Assembly (NCBI GenBank): GCA_965368115.1
Contig: CBDULQ010000079.1
Coordinates: 1-14,486, forward strand
Length of the DNA stretch: 14,486 bases
Source: CBDULQ01 sp965368115
GTDB lineage: Bacteria; Pseudomonadota; Gammaproteobacteria; SZUA-229
Reading direction: 5' to 3'
In this document: positions 7,750-14,275 of the stretch, in pieces
Numbering within the stretch: the stretch's first letter is position 1
Layout: each line of letters opens with the position of its first letter
The notes under the pieces: model-generated
The model's input: only the letters and a program-made list of their open reading frames with translations
Databases searched by the model: none
Told to the model about the DNA's origin: nothing
Program-made: the position numbers and the translations under genes

Positions 7750-7796
7750 TTCTGGACTCAAGGTTTCCGTCCATGAATTAATCAGAGCTTCCTGGG
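7731..7796. repeat. 66-base imperfect palindrome (long hairpin) across the DUF3144 stop codon
   Basis: The outer arms 7731-7752 and 7775-7796 are inverted copies. Thirteen bases pair perfectly (CTCTGATTAATTC, 7740-7752, with GAATTAATCAGAG, 7775-7787). The nine beyond them pair with two mismatches and two G-T wobbles. Inside the arms a further 5-bp stem forms from TGGAC (7753-7757) and GTCCA (7769-7773), with one bulged T at 7774 and an 11-base loop. The TAA stop of the upstream gene (7747-7749) lies in the left arm. No T-tract follows, so it does not look like an ordinary intrinsic terminator. It resembles a small palindromic or MITE-like repeat, but I see no second copy in this window and no clear target-site duplication. 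Confidence 0.75.
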
Positions 7797-7889
7797 ACCT
7801 GTATCACAAATGGGAAAATAGCCCCTGTCACTGTCAGTAGGCAGCGTCTACTATTTTATTGAACTTATCTCTCCTCGATATCACCATTT

Positions 7890-7917
7890 AGCCGGTCCCG
7901 AAAGGATCGGCTTTTTT
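7890..7917 (+). terminator. Rho-independent terminator of the ftsK-lolA-rarA-DUF3144 series
   Basis: AGCCGGTCC (7890-7898) pairs with GGATCGGCT (7904-7912), one pair being a G-T wobble, around the 5-base loop CGAAA; a run of six T (7912-7917) follows. It lies about 140 bases beyond the last plus-strand stop and faces the convergent permease gene. Confidence 0.85.
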
Positions 7918-8076
7918 ATTGTCCATCATTCAGCCACTTCAGCGACAACACAACCGAGCGACCGCTGCCGGGGTGCGTCACTGTGTGTTCAAATAAAGTG
8001 TATTGAGAAAACGGCTCGAGGCGAAGCCATCCCGGGCAACGTTGTGCCCGGGAAAACAGTCGTAGTTCGCTACGGA
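7918..8076. other. Convergent intergenic spacer with a CCCGGGCA hairpin after the permease gene
   Basis: The full gene-free gap is 7750-8076. After the palindrome (7731-7796) and the plus-strand terminator (7890-7917), the remaining 159 bases hold one clear structure. CCCGGGCA (8031-8038) and TGCCCGGG (8045-8052) form a perfect 8-bp stem with a 6-base loop, 25 bases after the stop of the minus-strand permease. On the minus strand no T-run follows directly; a weaker GGCT/AGCC stem and then GTTTTC come next. It may still be the 3' end signal of the permease mRNA. I see no gene in this stretch. Confidence 0.5.
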
Positions 8077-10035
8077 TCAGAACACCAGATTGAGCATGAA
8101 CATGGCGACCACGATGAACAGAATGGTCATGATGCCCCCGGCGCGCATGAAGTCGGGTACCCGGTAACCGCCGGGCCCCATGATCAACGCGTTGACCTGG
8201 TGGGTGGGAATCAGGAAGGAGTTGGACGTGGCGATGGCCACGGTCAGTGCGAACACGGCCGGGTTGGCGCCGGCGCCGATGGCGATGTTCACCGCCAGCG
8301 GTACCAGTAATACAGTGGCGCCGACGTTGGACATCACCAGGGTAAAGAACGTCGCGAGTATCGCGATGGCCGTTTGCAGCACCCAGGTAGGTACGCCACC
8401 GAGTACCGACAGGGTCTGTTCGGCGATCCACGCGGCGGTGCCGCTGGTTTCCACCGCCAGGCCCAGGGGAATCAGGCTGGCCAGCAGGAACACGGTTTTC
8501 CAACTCACCGCCTGGTAGGCCTCGTCGATGGTCAGCACCCGGGCCAGGATCATGCCCATGGCGCCGGTGAGCAGGGACACGGACAGACGCAGGTCGGTGA
8601 ACAACACCAGACACAGGGCGATCAGGAAGAAGATGCCGGCGGCGGTCACCTTGTGGGGACGCAGCTCTTCATGCGGGTATTCCGTGGTGACGATGACGAA
8701 ATTACGGTCTTTCTCCAGACGCGCCAGATCCGCCCAGGTGGTATGACAGACCAGGGTATCACCGGCGACGAAGGGGGTATCGCGTACGCCACCGCCTTCA
8801 CGGGTGATGGTTTCGCCACCACGGTGGATGGCGAGCAGGGCCAGACCGTACGTCTTGCGCATCCACACATCGCGGGCCGATTTACCGATCAGCTGTGAAC
8901 CGGGCGCGATAACCAGTTCCGCCACACCGGCCTTGCTCGGCGTCAGCGCCTCGGCAAAGATTTCCAGGTCGTTTTTAACCTGCACCTTACTGGCGGTGAC
9001 GAAATACTTGAAGATTTCCTCGTCCGCCAGCAGGCCCAGCACGGTGCCCGGTTCGATGGCCAGACTCCGGTCGACGGAATTGGCGCCGAAGCGCGGGCCG
9101 TCGCCCTTGTCGATCCCGACCACGCGGACCGCCAGATCGGTTTCGATATCGTCCAGATTTTTGCCCACCAGGCGGCTTTCCGGGGTCACCACCACTTCGT
9201 AGACGTTGTAGTCAACGCCGTAGATTTCATCGAAATAATCGGTGGCGCGCTGTGAGGCGCCATCGTCGCCTTTGCTGACCGGCAGTACGAAGCGACCCGC
9301 GACGACGAAATAAATGATACCGGTAATCACCAGGGCGACACCGATCGGGGTTACGGAGAACAGGGACCAGGTTTCCATCTGCTGGTGTTCAGGCAGGGCC
9401 TGGTTAGACGCCAGGATCAGGTCGTTGAGCAGGATCAGCGGACTGGAACCGACCATGGTGACGGTACCACCGAGGATGGCACAGAAGCCCATGGGCATGA
9501 GCAGGCGCGACATCGGCAGGCCGGAGCGGGCGGAAATCCGGCTCACCACCGGCAGGAACAGGGCGGCGGCGCCGACGTTCTGCATGAATGAGGAAATGAA
9601 GCCCACGGTGCCGGAGATGATCGGAATGATGCGCGCTTCGGTCTTGCCGCCGACACGCAGGATAAAGGCCGCGACCTTGGACATGACACCGGTTTTGTCC
9701 AGCCCTGCGCCGATGATCATCACCGCGATGATGGATATCACCGCATTACTGGAAAAGCCGTTGAACAGCTGGCTGGTATCCACCAGGCCTTGTTCCAGAC
9801 CCATGAGGGGGGCGGCCAGGCTGGTCAGTCCGAGTAGTACCATGATGGTGACCGCGGCGACGTCGACACCGACCACCTCGAATGCGAACAGATAAATGGT
9901 GAGCAGCAGTATGGCGGTGACCCAGGCGATTTCGATGCTCGGCACCACCGTGGACATCCACAGGGCGGTCAGGGCGAAGATGACCGCTGCGATGATCTGT
10001 TTACGGGACAGGATTGATTGTTGTTCTGAAGGCAC
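8077..10035 (-). CDS. SLC13 (DASS)-family permease with two RCK_C (TrkA-C) domains
   Basis: A 652-residue inner-membrane transporter, probably a sodium-coupled anion symporter of the divalent anion/sulfate group. Layout: hydrophobic segments from about residue 13 to 250, a soluble insert (about 255-460), then a second membrane half (462-652). The two halves carry the pseudo-repeat of the family: 'SFMQNVGAAALFLPV' (149-163) and 'VMSNVGATVLLVPLAV' (567-582), plus the C-terminal signature 'ATSNSFLIPTHQVNALIMGPGGY' (602-624). The insert contains two RCK_C-like domains, each with the 'S.L.GK' turn: VVVTPESRLVGKNL (281-294) and LVIAPGSQLIGKSA (374-387). GTG start at 10035, decided by GAGGAAG with 5 bases between; an upstream ATG (10050) hits a stop after three codons. 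YfbS-like and sulfate-type SLT proteins share this architecture; the substrate cannot be read from sequence. It is convergent with the rarA operon. Confidence 0.9.
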   Translation of the reverse strand: MPSEQQSILSRKQIIAAVIFALTALWMSTVVPSIEIAWVTAILLLTIYLFAFEVVGVDVAAVTIMVLLGLTSLAAPLMGLEQGLVDTSQLFNGFSSNAVISIIAVMIIGAGLDKTGVMSKVAAFILRVGGKTEARIIPIISGTVGFISSFMQNVGAAALFLPVVSRISARSGLPMSRLLMPMGFCAILGGTVTMVGSSPLILLNDLILASNQALPEHQQMETWSLFSVTPIGVALVITGIIYFVVAGRFVLPVSKGDDGASQRATDYFDEIYGVDYNVYEVVVTPESRLVGKNLDDIETDLAVRVVGIDKGDGPRFGANSVDRSLAIEPGTVLGLLADEEIFKYFVTASKVQVKNDLEIFAEALTPSKAGVAELVIAPGSQLIGKSARDVWMRKTYGLALLAIHRGGETITREGGGVRDTPFVAGDTLVCHTTWADLARLEKDRNFVIVTTEYPHEELRPHKVTAAGIFFLIALCLVLFTDLRLSVSLLTGAMGMILARVLTIDEAYQAVSWKTVFLLASLIPLGLAVETSGTAAWIAEQTLSVLGGVPTWVLQTAIAILATFFTLVMSNVGATVLLVPLAVNIAIGAGANPAVFALTVAIATSNSFLIPTHQVNALIMGPGGYRVPDFMRAGGIMTILFIVVAMFMLNLVF

Positions 10036-10098
10036 CGGTTACTTCCTCATGACATGGGCGACATCCGCAGAAATGATCCGGGATTTTGAAAGGGCGGG

Positions 10099-10138
10099 AG
10101 TATATCACAGGGTAAAAAGTGAGCTGAATGTCACTTTT
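10099..10138 (-). promoter_or_regulatory. Possible promoter and operator upstream of the SLC13 permease
   Basis: On the minus strand, TATACT (10104-10099) is a possible -10 box, about 64 bases before the GTG start. Immediately upstream, AAAAGTGA (10115-10122 on the plus strand) and TCACTTTT (10131-10138) form perfect 8-base inverted arms around an 8-base spacer. The dyad would cover the -35 area, where no good -35 hexamer is seen. That position suits a repressor or activator site. The regulator is unknown. Confidence 0.4.
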
Positions 10139-10163
10139 GGGTAGGTAGGGGTGTTGATCCAGG

Positions 10164-10198
10164 CCGCTCCGATGTGTTTTTCCGGCACATCGGAGCGG
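10164..10198. terminator. Perfect 13-bp hairpin between ettA and the permease, likely end of the ettA transcript
   Basis: CCGCTCCGATGTG (10164-10176) and CACATCGGAGCGG (10186-10198) are exact inverted copies with a 9-base loop, starting 11 bases after the ettA stop. No T-tract follows on the minus strand, so it may act as a hairpin that stabilises or trims the 3' end, or need Rho, and not as a classical intrinsic terminator. On the plus strand it likewise lacks a trailing T-run. Confidence 0.6.
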
Positions 10199-10208
10199 TG
10201 GCAGATGC

Positions 10209-11873
10209 TTACTTGAGGCGCTTGTACTTGATGCGATGCGGGTTCAGTGCTTCGTCGCCGAGGCGGCGCTTGCGGTCTTCTTCGTAATCCGAATAGTTAC
10301 CCTCGAACCAGGTCACCTGGGAATCGCCCTCGAAGGCGAGGATGTGGGTGGCGATACGGTCCAGGAACCAGCGATCGTGCGAGATCACCACGGCACAGCC
10401 GGGGAAATCGAGCAGGGCTTCTTCCAGGGCGCGCAGGGTTTCCACGTCCAGGTCGTTGGTGGGTTCGTCGAGCAGCAACAGGTTGCCGCCTTTGCGCAGC
10501 AGCTTGGCCAGGTGCACCCGGTTGCGTTCACCGCCGGACAGGTCCTTGATGAACTTCTGCTGGTCGTCGCCCTTGAAGTTGAAACGGCCCACGTAGGCCC
10601 GTGACGGGAAGGTGTATTTGCCCACGGTGATGTTGTCCAGACCTTCGGAGATTTCTTCCCATACGGTCTTGCTGCCGTCCAGGTCGTCGCGGCTCTGGTC
10701 CACATAAGCAATATCGACGGTATCGCCGACCTTGAATTCGCCGTCATCCGGCTGTTCCTGACCGGTAATCATGCGGAACAGGGTGGTCTTACCGGCACCA
10801 TTGGGGCCGATGATGCCGACGATGCCGCCCTTGGGCAGGTTGAAGCTGACGTTTTCATAGAGCAGGCGATCGCCAAAGCTCTTGCTGATGCCCTTAGCCT
10901 CGATCACCAGGTCACCCAGACGCGGACCGGGCGGGATGTACAGGCTCTTGGTCTCGGAGCGTTTCTGGAAATCATCGGATTGCAGCTCTTCGAAGCGCGC
11001 CAGACGCGCCTTACTCTTGGCGTGGCGACCCTTGGGATTGGAGCGCACCCATTCCAGTTCCGCCTTAATGGCTTTCTGGCGACCGGCTTCCTTGCGTTCT
11101 TCCTGCTCCAGGCGGGTTTCTTTCTGTTCCAGCCAGGAGGAATAGTTGCCTTCCCAGGGAATGCCGCGGCCCCGGTCCAGTTCCAGGATCCAGCCGGCGA
11201 CGTTGTCGAGGAAGTAACGGTCGTGGGTGACCGCCACCACGGTACCCGGGTATTCCTGCAGGAATCTTTCCAGCCAGGCCACGGATTCCGCATCCAGGTG
11301 GTTGGTGGGTTCGTCCAGGATCAGCATGTCTGGGGATGACAGCAGCAGCCGACACAGCGCGACACGGCGGCGTTCACCGCCGGACAGCTTGCTGACGTCC
11401 GCATCCCAGGGCGGCAGACGCAGGGCGTCGGCCGCGACCTCCAGCTTGTGATCCAGGTTGTGGGCGTCGGCGGCCTGGATGATGTTTTCCAGTCGTGCCT
11501 GCTCAGCGGCCAGGGCGTCGAAGTCGGCATCCGGTTCCGCGTAGGCGGCATACACCGCATCCAGTTTGGCCTGCGCTTCTTTCACTTCGCCGAGGCCGTC
11601 TTCCACGTTGCCTTTCACATCCTTGCTGTCGTCCAGCTGGGGTTCCTGGGGCAGGTAACCGATGTTGATGCCGGGTTGCGGACGGGCTTCACCGATGATA
11701 TCGGTATCGACACCGGCCATGATGCGCAGCAGGGTGGATTTACCCGCGCCGTTGTAGCCGAGTACGCCGATCTTGGCGCCAGGGAAAAAATTGAGATAAA
11801 TGTCTTTGAGGATTTCTTTCTTGGGTGGGACGATCTTGCCCACACCGTTCATGGTGTAAATGTATTGAGCCAT
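10209..11873 (-). CDS. ettA: Energy-dependent translational throttle protein EttA (ABC-F ATPase)
   Basis: This 554-residue cytosolic ABC-F protein is almost exactly the length of E. coli EttA (555). EttA binds the ribosomal E site and gates the first elongation step according to ATP/ADP ratio. Two nucleotide-binding domains are complete: Walker A GYNGAGKS (39-46) and GPNGAGKT (356-363); ABC signatures LSGGERRR (163-170) and LSGGERNR (445-452); Walker B with catalytic Glu LILDEP (184-189, E188) and LLLLDEP (465-471, E470); and H-loops THDRYFLD and SHDRWFLD. The arm insertion lies between about 90 and 145, and the linker that contacts the P-site tRNA is about 245-320 ('LEWVRSNPKGRHAKSKARLARFEEL'). 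The ATG at 11873 has no obvious Shine-Dalgarno sequence. Other ABC-F proteins (Uup, YheS) are less likely because of the MAQYIYTMNGVGK start and the arm. Confidence 0.96.
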   Translation of the reverse strand: MAQYIYTMNGVGKIVPPKKEILKDIYLNFFPGAKIGVLGYNGAGKSTLLRIMAGVDTDIIGEARPQPGINIGYLPQEPQLDDSKDVKGNVEDGLGEVKEAQAKLDAVYAAYAEPDADFDALAAEQARLENIIQAADAHNLDHKLEVAADALRLPPWDADVSKLSGGERRRVALCRLLLSSPDMLILDEPTNHLDAESVAWLERFLQEYPGTVVAVTHDRYFLDNVAGWILELDRGRGIPWEGNYSSWLEQKETRLEQEERKEAGRQKAIKAELEWVRSNPKGRHAKSKARLARFEELQSDDFQKRSETKSLYIPPGPRLGDLVIEAKGISKSFGDRLLYENVSFNLPKGGIVGIIGPNGAGKTTLFRMITGQEQPDDGEFKVGDTVDIAYVDQSRDDLDGSKTVWEEISEGLDNITVGKYTFPSRAYVGRFNFKGDDQQKFIKDLSGGERNRVHLAKLLRKGGNLLLLDEPTNDLDVETLRALEEALLDFPGCAVVISHDRWFLDRIATHILAFEGDSQVTWFEGNYSDYEEDRKRRLGDEALNPHRIKYKRLK

Positions 11874-11998
11874 AATCTATTGAATCATTTTATGTGTGAG
11901 GGGTTTGCGCGCGATTATACGTGATTGTGTCACAAAATATGTAGCCCAACTATGACTATAATCCTTGCCAGGAAAACAGAATATATTCAGTAGTCTTT
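11874..11998. promoter_or_regulatory. Divergent promoter region between ettA and the exported metalloprotease gene
   Basis: Two -10 boxes point away from each other. TATAAT on the minus strand (11919-11914) serves ettA, and TATAAT on the plus strand (11957-11962) serves the metalloprotease. Neither has a good -35 hexamer at 16-18 bases. Between them is the dyad TTGTG-T-CACAA (11925-11935), nested with GTGA (11921-11924) and TCAC (11930-11933). The half-sites resemble CRP half-sites, but their spacing is 5, not the usual 6, so I do not call a CRP site. Confidence 0.45.
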
Positions 11999-13573
11999 AT
12001 GCGCATAAGTTCAGTGTTAGCGGCAATCGCCGTGATTTCCGGCGGTGCCCTGCAGGGATGCAGTTCTGGCAGCAGCTCCGGCCTTCCGACCCCCTATATT
12101 CCCTGTACCATGGGTTCAGGTACCGTTACGGTCAGCGGCCAGATGACCTTCGATCGCATCTGGCATTTAAGCGGTGGCGGACTGGATTTCAATAATATCA
12201 CCCAGGAGCCGATTCGTGGCGCCGTGGTGGAGACGATCTGTAACGGCGTAGTCAGCACCAGTACCACGGACAGTTCGGGTCATTATTCGATTTCCGTTCC
12301 CGCCAATTCCATCAATGTGGCGGTGCGCGTCAAGGCGCAGATGCAGCAGACCGGAACGCCCTCCTGGAACTATGCGGTGGTGGACAATTCCAGCAATCAG
12401 GCCATCTACGCCCTGAGCAGTTCACCGTTCAATACCACGACCGGTAATCTGACGCGTAATCTGAATGCAGCATCCGGCTGGACCGGCAGCGGTTATACGG
12501 CAACGCGAAGCGCAGGACCTTTTGCGATTCTCGACAGTGTCTACGATGCGCACCAGTTGATCCTGTCGGTTGAGCCTTCAGCCGCTTTCCCCGCGCTCAA
12601 CATCAACTGGAATCCGAATAATACCGACGGCACCTATTACAACGGGAACAATGAAATTTTCGTGCTCGGTGCCCTGAACGATACGGATGAATACGACTAT
12701 CACGTCATCATTCACGAATGGGGTCATTATTTTCAGGATAACTTCTCCCGTGACGATTCCATCGGCGGTCCGCATGGTGGTGGAGATGTACTCGATATTC
12801 GCGTCGCCTTCAGCGAAGGTTTCGGCAATGCGTTTTCGGCCATTGTCTCAGGCGATTCGCGCTATCGTGATTCCATAGGTCTCTCAGGACCGGCGCTTAA
12901 TTTTGACCTGGAAGACAACAGCTGTAGCAATGCGGGCTGGTTCAGTGAATGTTCCGTGCAGTCGATTTTTTACGATCTGCACGATGCGGCGAATGATGAT
13001 GGTGTGGCGTTGGGTTTCTCACCGTTATACGACGTGCTGCATGATGACATGCCTGCCGCCGACAGTTTCTCGAGCGTTTTCGGATTTATTGCTCCGTTGA
13101 AAAGCAATTTGCCTGGTTCAGCAGCTGCAATTAATACTCTGGTATCCGCTCAGGGTATAACCGATATTGCTGATGATTATGCAACGGGTGAGTCTAACGA
13201 CATCGGAAGCACCAGTAAATTACCGGTGTATGCCAACTCGACCGGTGTCTTTTGCAATACAAGAGAACATGGTGAATATAACAAGCTGGGTAATTATCGG
13301 TTTATCGAAGTCTCGGGCTCGGGTTTGACCACATTTACGGCAACTCGAGATTCAAGTTCAAGTTTGGGTTCGGGTTCTACTGACCCAGATCTGGCCTTAT
13401 ATCATCAGGGGCAGTTAGTCGGTATTGCCGAGAGTTATGATTCTGATTCCGAAACGCTTATGTATAATTTACAGGCAGGCCTGACCTACATTCTCTCTGT
13501 TTATGAATTTTCATATGTCGATAATGCGACAGGACCGGTTCAGTCAGAGGCCTGTTTCAACGTAACATGGTAA
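11999..13573 (+). CDS. Exported lipoprotein with HEWGH zinc-metallopeptidase domain, function unknown
   Basis: A 524-residue protein that I cannot name beyond its domains. Residues 1-20 are a lipoprotein signal with lipobox LQGC (18-21, Cys21 lipidated), followed by a Ser/Gly linker. Residues about 40-112 look like a carboxypeptidase-regulatory-like beta-sandwich ('EPIRGAVVETICNGVVSTSTTDSSGHYSISVP'). The catalytic region has HEWGH at 239-243, 'SIGGPHGGGDVLD' at 254-266 and 'AFSEGFGNAFSAI' at 270-282, where E273 fits a third, gluzincin-type zinc ligand 30 residues after the second His. The end (about 415-524) resembles a PPC-like beta domain ('DPDLALYHQGQLVG', 'NLQAGLTYILSVYE'). Besides Cys21 there are six Cys, two per domain. 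ATG start with no clear ribosome binding site but a TATAAT 37 bases upstream. The next gene's first possible ATG overlaps its stop. It is probably anchored in the outer membrane via LolA. Substrate unknown. Confidence 0.8.
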   Translation: MRISSVLAAIAVISGGALQGCSSGSSSGLPTPYIPCTMGSGTVTVSGQMTFDRIWHLSGGGLDFNNITQEPIRGAVVETICNGVVSTSTTDSSGHYSISVPANSINVAVRVKAQMQQTGTPSWNYAVVDNSSNQAIYALSSSPFNTTTGNLTRNLNAASGWTGSGYTATRSAGPFAILDSVYDAHQLILSVEPSAAFPALNINWNPNNTDGTYYNGNNEIFVLGALNDTDEYDYHVIIHEWGHYFQDNFSRDDSIGGPHGGGDVLDIRVAFSEGFGNAFSAIVSGDSRYRDSIGLSGPALNFDLEDNSCSNAGWFSECSVQSIFYDLHDAANDDGVALGFSPLYDVLHDDMPAADSFSSVFGFIAPLKSNLPGSAAAINTLVSAQGITDIADDYATGESNDIGSTSKLPVYANSTGVFCNTREHGEYNKLGNYRFIEVSGSGLTTFTATRDSSSSLGSGSTDPDLALYHQGQLVGIAESYDSDSETLMYNLQAGLTYILSVYEFSYVDNATGPVQSEACFNVTW

Positions 13574-13581
13574 TACGCTTT

Positions 13582-14136
13582 ATGAACAAACCAACCCGGG
13601 CTTTTCTTTTTGCGGCAATGACGCTATCGGTGATGGGTATGTCCAGTACACCTTCGGACTCGGAGCAGGATAGTGCACAGAATGCAAAAGATCATTCGCA
13701 TTACCAAACCGTGAAGACCCACGCCAACATCGATGTGCAGTATCTGCCGACTAAAACCTTCGAGGTGGGTACCGAAGAAACCCTGGATTTTGTGGTCATC
13801 AACGGCCAGCCCGCGGACGATGTTAAAGTCTGGTTCAATGCGGCCAGTGGTTTGCAGGTGAAGGATGCGGACAGTGAAATCAGTTTCGGTCCCGCCGCGG
13901 CCGCTACCGAACACCGTTTCCAGGTGACCCTGACACCCACAGCGACCGGTTTGCATTATCTCAATGTGTATGCGGCCATGCGTATCGACGGCCAGTACCA
14001 GGCGCGCAGCTTTGCCATCCCGGTCAGTGTCGGTGAATATGACGCCAGCCAGCAGAACAAGCCCATGGGTGTGGTCAACGAGGATGCCGGCGGCAAGCGG
14101 GTGATCACCCTGCCGGCCCAGGAAAGCACTCGATAA
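13582..14136 (+). CDS. Small exported all-beta protein, likely partner of the upstream metalloprotease
   Basis: A 184-residue protein I do not recognise. Residues 1-20 (MNKPTRAFLFAAMTLSVMGM) look like a signal peptide without a lipobox, so the protein is probably soluble in the periplasm. It contains no Cys at all. A polar, Ser/Asp/His-rich linker (about 21-45) is followed by alternating strands from about 47 to 152 ('FEVGTEETLDFVVINGQPADDVKVWFNAASGLQV', 'HRFQVTLTPTATGLHYLNVYAAMRIDGQYQARSFAIPVSVG'). This is an Ig-like or other beta-sandwich pattern with 'F.V.LTPTATGLHYLNV' like a fibronectin/Ig edge. An in-frame ATG at 13567 overlaps the previous stop (TAA 13571-13573) and would add five residues; I prefer 13582 because it gives the more typical signal peptide, but neither has a Shine-Dalgarno sequence. 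Tight spacing points to co-expression and a shared role with the protease. Confidence 0.7.
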   Translation: MNKPTRAFLFAAMTLSVMGMSSTPSDSEQDSAQNAKDHSHYQTVKTHANIDVQYLPTKTFEVGTEETLDFVVINGQPADDVKVWFNAASGLQVKDADSEISFGPAAAATEHRFQVTLTPTATGLHYLNVYAAMRIDGQYQARSFAIPVSVGEYDASQQNKPMGVVNEDAGGKRVITLPAQESTR

Positions 14137-14275
14137 GCCGGCTCTTTGCCACTCAAAAATTCGTTTATTTACCGGGTCTTAGATTCCTGCCGGGCTAGCC
14201 TATCCAGGCCATTTCAGCTATCCTATTGCACCTTTTCTCAGCCACCATTTCTTTTGCTAATTTTGGAGAGCGTGC

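Noticed and set aside
7565..7840. 91-codon plus-strand frame running through the palindrome
   Set aside because: Shifted-frame shadow of the DUF3144 gene that continues by chance through the hairpin; no ribosome binding site of its own.
7836..7860. AGTAG...CTACT hairpin followed by a T-rich stretch, as a first terminator
   Set aside because: The stem is only 5-6 bp and AT-rich with an interrupted T-tract; the hairpin at 7890-7917 is far stronger.
7916..8614. 232-codon minus-strand frame overlapping the permease 3' end
   Set aside because: Out of frame with the convincing SLC13 protein, Arg/His/Gly-rich, and extends into non-coding sequence; no family resemblance.
11921..11935. CRP site between ettA and the metalloprotease gene
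   Set aside because: The half-sites are separated by 5 bases, not 6, and the outer bases do not match; kept only as an unassigned dyad.
14137..14275. Riboswitch or terminator upstream of glyA
   Set aside because: Only short palindromes (AGCCGGCT at 14136-14143, scattered CCGG) are visible; no stem plus T-tract and no conserved riboswitch core that I recognise.
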